From Pseudomonas sp. S37 (GTDB taxonomy: Bacteria; Pseudomonadota; Gammaproteobacteria; Pseudomonadales; Pseudomonadaceae), in the NCBI RefSeq assembly GCF_016658545.1, contig NZ_JACVZC010000029.1, forward strand, positions 1 to 54,878: a stretch of DNA of 54,878 nucleotides, in the 5' to 3' direction. The notes below the pieces were generated by a model. The model did no database searches, had not been told where the DNA came from, and saw only the letters and a program-made list of their open reading frames with translations. This document shows, piece by piece, positions 17,542 to 24,516 of the stretch. The position numbers and the translations under genes were made by a program. Position 1 is the stretch's first letter. The number at the start of each line of letters is the position of its first letter.

Positions 17542-18126
17542 CTAACTGCCAGACACCCGCCCCGCCGCCGCAAACGCCTGCAACTCGGGGTAAAACGCGC
17601 GAAAATCCGCCATCAGCGGCTCATACAACCGCTCCAGCTCATCCATCACCCCAACCATCCCCTCCGGCCGCGACAACCGCCGGCCAATGCCATTGAACAC
17701 CTGCTCCAGCGTGGCAAAATCACCATACGCCCCCAGCCAGTCATCCGCCGCCATGAACGGTGCAATCCGCGCCAAACGCCCCGGCAACTCTGGCTCTGCC
17801 AGCAGCACCCGATAAAAATCCCCGGTGAACTGCGCCAGCGGCTGGTCAGCATAATCGTGCCAATGCCGCGCCAGGCAGTGATCAAAAAACACATCCAGCA
17901 CGATGCCGGCAAAGCGCCGTCGCTCGCGTGGGAAACGCGCCAGCGCCGCCAGCACCAAAGGGTGCTGATCGGTGTAACTGTCGATGCGCCGGTGCAGCCG
18001 AATGGCCGCCTCCAGCGCAGGTGCAAAGCGCCCTTCCAGCGAGCCTTTGACAAAGTCGCCATACAGGCTGCCAAGCAATTGTTGCGGCGCCGGGCCGCCC
18101 AGGTGCAGGTGTGCGAGGTAGTTCAT
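17542..18126 (-). CDS. acpH: Acyl-carrier-protein phosphodiesterase AcpH
   Basis: Removes the 4'-phosphopantetheine arm from holo-ACP, giving apo-ACP. The 194-residue length matches E. coli AcpH (193). Family landmarks are MNYLAHLHLG, LLGSLYGDFVKGSL, LHRRIDSYTD and VFFDHCLARHW; the His/Asp residues in these form the HD-like metal site. It diverges from the arsR-like regulator with 150 bp between them, and that gap holds three putative operators. It might share that control, which is inference. Confidence 0.9.
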   Translation of the reverse strand: MNYLAHLHLGGPAPQQLLGSLYGDFVKGSLEGRFAPALEAAIRLHRRIDSYTDQHPLVLAALARFPRERRRFAGIVLDVFFDHCLARHWHDYADQPLAQFTGDFYRVLLAEPELPGRLARIAPFMAADDWLGAYGDFATLEQVFNGIGRRLSRPEGMVGVMDELERLYEPLMADFRAFYPELQAFAAAGRVSGS

Positions 18127-18152
18127 GAGCGCAGTCTAGCACCGCACCGGCC

Positions 18153-18254
18153 TATATCGTCATAACGCGATATAGCGATTCGTGCTCAGCTCAGAATATC
18201 TTCATATTTGTATATCGGGATTCAGCGATTTACATTTCGCCCTATCGCGATATA
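18153..18254. promoter_or_regulatory. Three operator-like dyads TATATCG-N8-CGATATA before arsR-xenB
   Basis: Site 1 at 18153-18174 is a perfect 7-bp inverted repeat with an 8-nt spacer. Site 2 at 18211-18232 is TATATCG-N8-CGATTTA. Site 3 at 18233-18254 is CATTTCG-N8-CGATATA and directly abuts site 2. Identical half-site spacing in all three argues for one dimeric regulator, most simply the adjacent ArsR-family protein. Confidence 0.7.
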
Positions 18255-18276
18255 CCGCTACAACGAGCCCCAACCC

Positions 18277-18579
18277 ATGCCACTCGATCTCGACGAAATC
18301 ATAAAAGCGCTGGCCCATCCGGTCAGGCGAGAAATCCTCAGCTGGCTGAAAGACCCGGCAACCCAATTCCCCAACCAGTACCACAGCACCGAAAACGGTG
18401 TGTGTGCCGGGCAGATCGACCAACGCTGCGGGTTGTCGCAGTCAACCGTCTCCGCCCACCTGGCCACCTTGCAGCGCGCCGGGCTGATCAGCAGCCAGAA
18501 GATTGGCCAATGGCATTTCTTCAAACGTGATGAAGCCACTATCCAGGCGTTCCTCGAACAACTGCGCCAAGCGCTTTGA
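18277..18579 (+). CDS. ArsR-family transcriptional repressor
   Basis: A 100-residue single winged-helix protein. The HTH recognition region is CGLSQSTVSAHLATLQRAGL and the wing is around QKIGQWHFFKRD. It lacks the ELCVCDL metal site of ArsR/SmtB metal sensors, but has two Cys (VCAGQID and RCGLS) around residues 47-55 that might sense thiols or electrophiles. It is followed after 16 nt by xenB, so the pair is probably an autoregulated operon. The tandem TATATCG-N8-CGATATA dyads just upstream are the likely operators. Inducer unknown. Confidence 0.87.
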   Translation: MPLDLDEIIKALAHPVRREILSWLKDPATQFPNQYHSTENGVCAGQIDQRCGLSQSTVSAHLATLQRAGLISSQKIGQWHFFKRDEATIQAFLEQLRQAL

Positions 18580-18595
18580 CCAGCAGGTAACCGAT

Positions 18596-19645
18596 ATGAC
18601 CACGCTTTTCGATCCGATCACCCTGGGCGACCTGCAACTGCCCAACCGCATCATCATGGCGCCGCTCACCCGCTGCCGCGCCGACGAAGGCCGCGTGCCC
18701 AATGCACTGATGGCCGAATATTACGTACAGCGCGCCAGCGCCGGGCTGATCCTCAGCGAGGCGACGTCAGTCAGCGCCATGGGTGTCGGCTACCCGGACA
18801 CCCCCGGTATCTGGAACGATGAACAGGTGCGCGGCTGGAACAACGTGACCAAGGCCGTGCATGCCGCGGGCGGGCGCATGTTCCTGCAGCTGTGGCACGT
18901 GGGCCGTATTTCCCACCCCAGCTACCTGAATGGCGAACTGCCGGTGGCCCCCAGCGCGATCCAGGCCAAGGGCCATGTCAGCCTGGTACGCCCGCTGAGT
19001 GACTACCCCACCCCGCGCGCACTGGAAACCGAAGAAATCACCGACATCGTCGAGGCCTACCGCAGCGGCGCGGAAAACGCCAAGGCGGCCGGTTTCGATG
19101 GTGTGGAGATCCATGGCGCCAACGGCTACCTGCTCGACCAGTTCCTGCAAAGCAGCACCAACCAGCGCACCGACCGCTACGGCGGCTCGCTGGAAAACCG
19201 CGCGCGCCTGCTGCTGGAAGTGACCGACGCAGCCATTGAAGTATGGGGTGCGAACCGTGTCGGCGTGCACCTGGCGCCGCGTGCCGACGCCCATGACATG
19301 GGCGATGCTGACCGTGCCGAAACCTTCACCTATGTGGCCCGTGAGCTGGGCAAGCGTGGCATCGCCTTCATCTGCTCACGCGAGCGCGAAGCTGACGACA
19401 GCATTGGCCCGCTGATCAAGGAGGCGTTCGGTGGCCCGTACATCGTCAACGAGCGTTTCGACAAGGCCAGTGCCAATGCGGCGCTGGCCAGCGGCAAGGC
19501 GGATGCGGTGGCGTTTGGTGTGCCCTTTATCGCCAACCCTGACTTGCCGGCACGGCTGGCGGCGGATGCACCGTTGAACCAGGCGCACCCCGAGACGTTC
19601 TATGGCAAAGGGCCGGTGGGGTACATCGACTATCCGCGCCTTTGA
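18596..19645 (+). CDS. xenB: Xenobiotic reductase B, Old Yellow Enzyme family
   Basis: An FMN-dependent NADPH ene-reductase acting on electrophilic alkenes and on nitro compounds such as nitroglycerin and TNT. The 349 residues match the length of P. fluorescens XenB. Family features are the FMN-binding start PNRIIMAPLTRCRA, the substrate-binding pair His173/Asn176 (EIHGANGYLLDQF) with Tyr178 following, and RYGGSLENRARLLLEV. The C-terminal phosphate-binding GVPFIANPDLPARL is present. It is the second gene of the arsR-xenB operon. Confidence 0.94.
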   Translation: MTTLFDPITLGDLQLPNRIIMAPLTRCRADEGRVPNALMAEYYVQRASAGLILSEATSVSAMGVGYPDTPGIWNDEQVRGWNNVTKAVHAAGGRMFLQLWHVGRISHPSYLNGELPVAPSAIQAKGHVSLVRPLSDYPTPRALETEEITDIVEAYRSGAENAKAAGFDGVEIHGANGYLLDQFLQSSTNQRTDRYGGSLENRARLLLEVTDAAIEVWGANRVGVHLAPRADAHDMGDADRAETFTYVARELGKRGIAFICSREREADDSIGPLIKEAFGGPYIVNERFDKASANAALASGKADAVAFGVPFIANPDLPARLAADAPLNQAHPETFYGKGPVGYIDYPRL

Positions 19646-19649
19646 TTGA

Positions 19650-19740
19650 GGGCCATTCGCGGGTAAACCCGCTCCCACAGAGACAGCGTTACATTCTTGT
19701 GGGAGCGTTCTTGTGGGAGCGGGTTTACCCGCGAAGAAGG
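19650..19740. repeat. REP pair with partial tandem duplication
   Basis: Arms ATTCGCGGGTAAACCCGCTC and complement. The right arm is preceded by an extra copy of TTCTTGTGGGAGCG, giving a 14-bp tandem duplication at 19694-19720. It lies between the convergent xenB and the coiled-coil gene. Confidence 0.9.
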
Positions 19741-19751
19741 CTAAGGTGATC

Positions 19752-20573
19752 TCAGGGCCGGGCGCTGATCTGCTGCTGCAGGTTCTGGATCTGGCTCTGC
19801 AGGGTGTTCAGGTTGCGCGTGGTCTGCCCACGGAACGCATCGAACTCCTGCACCGAGGCCCCACTGGACGCCGCCGGGCGGTTTTCCATCTGCGTCTTGA
19901 GCACCAGCATGTCCTGCTCGAGGCTCTCGATGGCTGCCTTCTGGCCACCCTGCTTCTTCAGCGCTGCCACCTCGTCACTCAGGCTCTTGAGCTGGCCATC
20001 CAGCTTGCCACCATCCACCTGGCCCGACTTCAACGCCGCCAGCTCGGCATTCACGGCCTTCAATTGCGCCTGCAACTGGCCCTGCAGTTCGGTCACGGCC
20101 TTCTGCTGCTCACGCGTATCGGCCAGCACCTGCTCCAGGCGCTTGCCCAGGTCGCCCGCCTGGCCGGCGACGCCTTGCTGCTGCTTGCCCTGCTCGGCCA
20201 GGCTGGCCTGCAACTGGCGGATCTGCAGCTTGAGCGCTTCGCTGCCGGTGTTGACCGACGACTCGCTGGCCGCCACCTTGCCACTGATTGCCTGCAGGCG
20301 CCCTGCCGCGTCCTCGCTGATGCGGGCAAAGCTTTCCTGGGTCGCCACCAGTTGCTGCTCCATCAGCGAAATCTGCTGGAAGCTCCACCAGCCCAGCCCT
20401 GCCAGGGCAATGAACGAAGCCCCCAGCAGCACCCACAACGCCCCGGTACTGGCTGGCCTGGCAGCCTTTTGGCGGCTGCGTGACACATGCGCCGGCAACA
20501 GCTCGTCATCATCAGGGGTACCGGCCCGCAAGGCAGGCACATCATCGAAATCGTCGTGAGCATCGTTGCGCAT
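19752..20573 (-). CDS. Single-pass membrane protein with long coiled coil
   Basis: A 273-residue protein of unknown function. An acidic N-terminal tail (residues 1-30) and a basic stretch lead to one transmembrane helix (ALWVLLGASFIALAGLGWW). The remaining 200 residues are a Gln/Ala/Leu-rich coiled coil, ending in QSQIQNLQQQISARP. The topology looks N-in with a periplasmic coiled coil. It is probably structural or a partner in an envelope complex, by analogy only. The start is the ATG at 20573. Conserved in Pseudomonas to my knowledge; no enzymatic motif is seen. Confidence 0.8.
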   Translation of the reverse strand: MRNDAHDDFDDVPALRAGTPDDDELLPAHVSRSRQKAARPASTGALWVLLGASFIALAGLGWWSFQQISLMEQQLVATQESFARISEDAAGRLQAISGKVAASESSVNTGSEALKLQIRQLQASLAEQGKQQQGVAGQAGDLGKRLEQVLADTREQQKAVTELQGQLQAQLKAVNAELAALKSGQVDGGKLDGQLKSLSDEVAALKKQGGQKAAIESLEQDMLVLKTQMENRPAASSGASVQEFDAFRGQTTRNLNTLQSQIQNLQQQISARP

Positions 20574-20660
20574 GGGTAAGTTCAACCGCGGTAGTAGCAA
20601 AGAGACAGGAGTATAAACCGCTCGCGCGGCGCACTGATGACCATCATCAACGCGCCAGGT

Positions 20661-21656
20661 TCACTGCCCCAGCGGTTGATGTTTCCACCAGGCGCAGAAT
20701 TCATCCAGCGCCGTCCACAGGCTGACCTTGGGCTGATAGTCCAGGTATTGCCGGGCACGGCTGATATCCAGGGTGAAATCACGGCTCATCACCTGCATGC
20801 CCAAACGTGACAAGGTCGGTTGCGGGCGCCCCGGCCACAGCATGCAGGCCGCTTCGTTCACCGCCGCCAGGCTGTAGGCCAGGCCGTAGGAACGGTAGCG
20901 GGTCACCTGCGGCAGCTGCATCTGGCGCATCACGTAGTTGACCACGTCCCACAATGGCAACGGCTGGCCGTTGCTGATGTTGTAGGCCTGGCCCAGCGCC
21001 CGCTCATCGGCGAACAGCGCACTGAGCAAAGCCTCGTTGAGGTTGTGCACACTGGTGAAATCGACCTTGTTCAGGCCATTGCCGATGATTGCCACGCGGC
21101 CCTTGCGCTGCATCTGCATCAGCCGCGGGAAAATGCTGGCATCACCGGCGCCGGTGACAAAACGCGGGCGCAGCGCCAGCACTTCAAGGCCGAACTCCTG
21201 GGCGCCGAACACTTTCTGCTCGGCCAGGTGCTTGGTTTGCCCATAGTGGTCATGGAAACGGCGCGGCACCTGGTCTTCGCGGATGTCCAGGCGCGAGCGG
21301 CCATTGAAGTAGATCGACGGCGACGACAGGTGTACCAGGCGCCGCACGTGCTCTTTCAGGCAGCCCTCGACCACGTTCTCGGTGACCACCACGTTGCCCT
21401 GGTAGAAATCCTGATAACGCCCCCAGTTACCCACCGCGCCAGCGCAATGCACCACCGCCTCGACGCCCTGGCACAGGCGCCGGGCCAGCTCGGCATCACC
21501 GAGGTCGCCGGGGATGAACTGGGCGCCGCGCTTGACCAGGTGCTCGACGCCTTCGGCACGGCGGCCGCTGACCCGCACGTCCAGCCCCTGCTCCAGGGCA
21601 ACGCGCGCAAAGCGCCCGCCAATGAAGCCACTCGCGCCGGTGACCAGAATTCGCAT
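20661..21656 (-). CDS. NAD-dependent epimerase/dehydratase, 3-beta-HSD-like SDR
   Basis: An extended short-chain dehydrogenase of 331 residues. The NAD motif TGASGFIG is at residues 6-13, followed by YGQTK as the catalytic YxxxK and an upstream Ser in HLSSPSIYF. It resembles 3-beta-hydroxysteroid dehydrogenase/isomerase-like reductases; the substrate is unknown. The ATG at 21656 opens directly with the strand preceding the Rossmann motif. It lies 49 nt after argP on the same strand and may be co-transcribed with it. Confidence 0.87.
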   Translation of the reverse strand: MRILVTGASGFIGGRFARVALEQGLDVRVSGRRAEGVEHLVKRGAQFIPGDLGDAELARRLCQGVEAVVHCAGAVGNWGRYQDFYQGNVVVTENVVEGCLKEHVRRLVHLSSPSIYFNGRSRLDIREDQVPRRFHDHYGQTKHLAEQKVFGAQEFGLEVLALRPRFVTGAGDASIFPRLMQMQRKGRVAIIGNGLNKVDFTSVHNLNEALLSALFADERALGQAYNISNGQPLPLWDVVNYVMRQMQLPQVTRYRSYGLAYSLAAVNEAACMLWPGRPQPTLSRLGMQVMSRDFTLDISRARQYLDYQPKVSLWTALDEFCAWWKHQPLGQ

Positions 21657-21705
21657 GTAACACTCCGTCTTGCCAGATTTCAGATGCAACTGACGCCAGC
21701 CGTGG

Positions 21706-22596
21706 CTACAAGGGCACCAGCCATTGCCGTGCGGCATGCCGCAAATGCTCGGTCAGTTGCGCGAGCAAGTGCCCGCCATTGCGCCAATGATGCCAGTACA
21801 GCGGCACATCGATGGGGGTATCGCTGCAAATTTCCACCAACTGCCCGCCGGCCAGTTGTTCACGGGCCTGCAGTTCGGGCACCAGGCCCCAGCCCAGGCC
21901 GGCTTCGGTCATGCGCAGGAAGCCTTCGGACGATGGGCACAAGTGATGCAAAAAACCGTCCTCGATGCCCAGCGAAGCCAGATAGCGATGCTGCAGGAAG
22001 TCGTCCGGGCCGTACACGATCGCCGGGGTGCGGGCCAGCCGGTTGGCGACAAAGCCCTGGGGGAAATGCCGCGCCATGAACCCTGGGCTGGCCAGCGCCC
22101 GGTAGCGCATGGCCCCCAAAGGCAGGCTGCGGGCCCCGGCCACCGGCCGCTCGCTGCCACACAGGCAGGCCGCCACCTCACCGGCGCGCATCCGCTTCAA
22201 GCCTACGTCCTGGTCTTCTACGACCAGGTCAGTCAGCACATTCTGTTGCGCACAGAAGTCACCCACTGCGCCCGCCCACCACGTGGCCAGGCTGTCGGCG
22301 TTGAGGGCAATGCGCAGGCGTTCCGGCATGCCCTCTTCGTCCAACGCGGGTACTTGGCGCTGCAGGTCGCGTTCAAGCAAGCGCACCTGCTGCACATGGT
22401 TGAGCAACTGCCGGCCGACGTCGGTCGGGCTGGGCGGCGTAGCGCGCACCAGCACCGGCTGGCCAACCCGCGCTTCGAGCAGCTTGATGCGCTGGGAAAT
22501 GGCCGATTGCGACAGGCCCAGCACTTGCGCGGCACGCTCGAAACCACCCTGTTCGATCACTGCCGCGAGGGCGGCCAGCAGCTTGTAGTCGAACAT
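21706..22596 (-). CDS. argP: LysR-family regulator ArgP
   Basis: Activates export of arginine/lysine through ArgO/LysE and controls related genes. It has 296 residues. The N-terminal HTH is GGFERAAQVLGLSQSAISQRIKLLE, and the C-terminal substrate-binding fold ends in a HWRNGGHLLAQLTEHL helix typical of ArgP. The divergent position to an ArgO/LysE-type exporter, with 101 bp shared, is the hallmark pairing. Effectors are expected to be Arg and Lys. Confidence 0.93.
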   Translation of the reverse strand: MFDYKLLAALAAVIEQGGFERAAQVLGLSQSAISQRIKLLEARVGQPVLVRATPPSPTDVGRQLLNHVQQVRLLERDLQRQVPALDEEGMPERLRIALNADSLATWWAGAVGDFCAQQNVLTDLVVEDQDVGLKRMRAGEVAACLCGSERPVAGARSLPLGAMRYRALASPGFMARHFPQGFVANRLARTPAIVYGPDDFLQHRYLASLGIEDGFLHHLCPSSEGFLRMTEAGLGWGLVPELQAREQLAGGQLVEICSDTPIDVPLYWHHWRNGGHLLAQLTEHLRHAARQWLVPL

Positions 22597-22697
22597 CGAT
22601 TTTCCTAATGAGGGATCAGCTTTATTTGTTTTTCTTATACAGTTTCGAACAGCACAATAGCCAGCATCTTTTGTGACCTTTTTCGGAGAGCCTGGCC

Positions 22698-23297
22698 ATG
22701 TGGCAAAGCTATCTCAACGGCATGCTGGTGGCCTTCGGCCTGATCATGGCCATCGGCGCCCAGAACGCCTTCGTCCTCGCCCAGAGCCTGCGCCGTGAGC
22801 ACCACCTGCCGGTGGCGGCACTGTGCATTGTCTGCGACGCCATTCTGGTGGCCGCCGGGGTGTTCGGCCTGGCCACCGTGCTGGCGCACAACCCGACCTT
22901 GCTGGCGATCGCCCGCTGGGGCGGCGCGGTGTTTCTGATCTGGTACGGCGCCAAGGCCTTGCGCAGCGCCTGTTCCAAGCAAAGCCTGCAGCACCAGCAA
23001 GGCCAAGGCACGCGTTCGCGTCGCGCGGTACTGCTCAGTGCCTTGGCGGTGACGTTGCTGAACCCGCACGTGTACCTCGACACGGTGTTGCTGATTGGCT
23101 CGCTGGGCGCCCAGCAGACCGAGCCTGGGGCTTATGTGGCCGGGGCAGCCAGTGCTTCACTGCTGTGGTTCTCGACCCTGGCAATCGGCGCGGCCTGGCT
23201 GGCCCCATGGCTGGCGCGGCCGGCGACCTGGCGCATGCTCGACCTGATGGTGGCGGTGATGATGTTTGCGGTGGCGGCGCAGTTGGTCTTCAACTGA
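22698..23297 (+). CDS. argO: LysE/ArgO-type amino-acid exporter
   Basis: Inner-membrane exporter of basic amino acids, 199 residues with about six hydrophobic segments. The family signature MAIGAQNAFVLAQSLRREH lies near the N-terminus, and LLSALAVTLLNPHVYLDTVLL holds the conserved NPH. The ATG follows CGGAGAG. Divergent argP strongly supports Arg/Lys export. The shared 22597-22697 gap must hold both promoters and the ArgP site; I could not pick a convincing LysR box. Confidence 0.92.
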   Translation: MWQSYLNGMLVAFGLIMAIGAQNAFVLAQSLRREHHLPVAALCIVCDAILVAAGVFGLATVLAHNPTLLAIARWGGAVFLIWYGAKALRSACSKQSLQHQQGQGTRSRRAVLLSALAVTLLNPHVYLDTVLLIGSLGAQQTEPGAYVAGAASASLLWFSTLAIGAAWLAPWLARPATWRMLDLMVAVMMFAVAAQLVFN

Positions 23298-23315
23298 TTT
23301 TCAGGTCTGCGCGGT

Positions 23316-23438
23316 CCCTGTAGGAGCGGCCTTGCGTCGCGATAGGGCTGCAAAGCAGCCCCAGCAATTTGTGCACCGCGACTGAAATCCTGGGGCTGCT
23401 TCGCAGCCCTATCGCGACGCAAGGCCGCTCCTACAGGG
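23316..23438. repeat. Inside-out REP pair (GGCCGCTCCTACA type)
   Basis: Two 48-nt arms with one mismatch (23316-23363 and 23391-23438) and a 27-nt loop. Arm order is reversed relative to all other pairs here: the CCCTGTAGGAGC end faces outward and the GGGCTGC stems face the loop. It lies between argO and sodB, both on the + strand. Confidence 0.9.
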
Positions 23439-23547
23439 CCCTGTGTATGTCCGCCAGGCTGGAAACGACCACCACTGGTCGGCACCCGACAACCGCTCTG
23501 GAACCTCTATTCCCTATGTTTGTTGCGTGGTTATGCGCCGGGCCCGG

Positions 23548-23556
23548 TGCTATGAT
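23548..23556 (+). promoter_or_regulatory. Candidate extended -10 promoter of sodB
   Basis: TGCTATGAT, an extended -10 (TGn plus TATGAT), lies about 105 nt before the sodB ATG. No -35 at standard spacing is convincing. The remaining 23439-23659 has no other feature I can support. Confidence 0.4.
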
Positions 23557-23659
23557 CCAGCCCTTGCGTCGCAAAGAGTACAAACTCGCCGACGCTTATC
23601 GGGCCGCCCGTGATCGGCCTTGCGCAAACCGCAAACAGACCTGAATCAGGAGATCCACC

Positions 23660-24256
23660 ATGGCTTTTGAATTGCCGCCGCTGCCGTACGCCCACGATGC
23701 CCTGCAGCCGCACATCTCCAAGGAAACCCTGGAGTATCACCACGACAAGCACCACAACACCTATGTCGTGAACCTGAACAACCTGGTCCCAGGCACCGAA
23801 TTCGAAGGCAAGACCCTCGAAGAAATCGTCAAGGCCTCTTCGGGCGGCATCTTCAACAACGCCGCTCAAGTCTGGAACCACTCCTTCTACTGGAACTGCC
23901 TGGCGCCAAACGCCGGTGGCCAGCCGACCGGTGCACTGGCTGACGCCATCAACGCCGCTTTCGGTTCGTTCGACAAGTTCAAGGAAGAGTTCACCAAGAC
24001 TTCGGTTGGCACCTTCGGTTCCGGCTGGGGCTGGCTGGTGAAGAAAGCTGACGGTTCCCTGGCCCTGGCCAGCACCATCGGCGCCGGCTGCCCGCTGACC
24101 AGCGGCGACACCCCGCTGCTGACCTGCGACGTCTGGGAACACGCCTACTACATCGACTACCGCAACGTGCGTCCGAAGTACGTCGAGGCGTTCTGGAACC
24201 TGGTCAACTGGGCATTCGTTGCCGAGCAGTTCGAAGGCAAGACCTTCAAGGCCTGA
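23660..24256 (+). CDS. sodB: Iron superoxide dismutase
   Basis: Dismutates superoxide in the cytoplasm. It has 198 residues with all metal ligands present: His27, His74, Asp157 and His161. The outer-sphere Gln70 in NNAAQVWNH is the Fe-type signature that separates it from Mn-SOD. The ribosome site CAGGAG precedes the ATG. It is followed by a strong terminator, then bifA; the sodB-bifA neighbourhood is also found in P. aeruginosa. Confidence 0.98.
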   Translation: MAFELPPLPYAHDALQPHISKETLEYHHDKHHNTYVVNLNNLVPGTEFEGKTLEEIVKASSGGIFNNAAQVWNHSFYWNCLAPNAGGQPTGALADAINAAFGSFDKFKEEFTKTSVGTFGSGWGWLVKKADGSLALASTIGAGCPLTSGDTPLLTCDVWEHAYYIDYRNVRPKYVEAFWNLVNWAFVAEQFEGKTFKA

Positions 24257-24276
24257 GTGATTCAGCCCTGACCCGA

Positions 24277-24304
24277 AAAACCCGGCCATGTGCCGGGTTT
24301 TTTT
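24277..24304 (+). terminator. Intrinsic terminator of sodB
   Basis: Stem AAAACCCGGC/GCCGGGTTTT (24277-24286/24292-24301), 5-nt loop, then a T-run. Confidence 0.92.
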
Positions 24305-24307
24305 ATG

Positions 24308-24344
24308 CCTGTGGGCGCGGGTTCACCCGCGAAGCGGCCGGCAC
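24308..24344. repeat. Solitary REP arm
   Basis: A single arm, CTGTGGGCGCGGGTTCACCC plus CGCGAAGCGGCCGGC, directly after the sodB terminator with no inverted partner nearby. One base differs from the consensus GGGAGCGGG. Confidence 0.8.
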
Positions 24345-24409
24345 GGTTTTGCTTGCTCACCCCGCAGAGCACGCTAACATCAAAGCTCTGGAAGATTGAT
24401 ACAGCGCAC

Positions 24410-24466
24410 TCAAGTTGCAGGGTCAGGCAACCGATACACTGCTCATGGTCGGCCGGTAGTGTATCG
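24410..24466 (+). promoter_or_regulatory. bifA upstream dyad and possible sigma-28-like element
   Basis: A perfect 9-bp inverted repeat, CGATACACT (24432-24440) and AGTGTATCG (24458-24466), has a 17-nt loop and ends 50 nt before the bifA start. The left arm overlaps a weak FliA-like match: TCAAGTTG, 12 nt, ACCGATAC, against consensus TAAAGTTT-N11-GCCGATAA. The spacer is one base too long, so the promoter call is tentative. Confidence 0.35.
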
Positions 24467-24516
24467 TCATCGTTGATGGCAAAATGATGCCATGCGCATG
24501 GATTAAGGAAACCCCA

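Noticed and set aside
20093..20436. Internal minus-strand frames in the coiled-coil gene as separate genes
   Set aside because: They overlap fully in another frame, have no start signals, and the main frame has a clear helix and heptads.
24410..24437. A definite sigma-28 promoter for bifA
   Set aside because: Spacing is one base too long and only 6 of 8 match in each half. Kept only as a tentative note together with the dyad.
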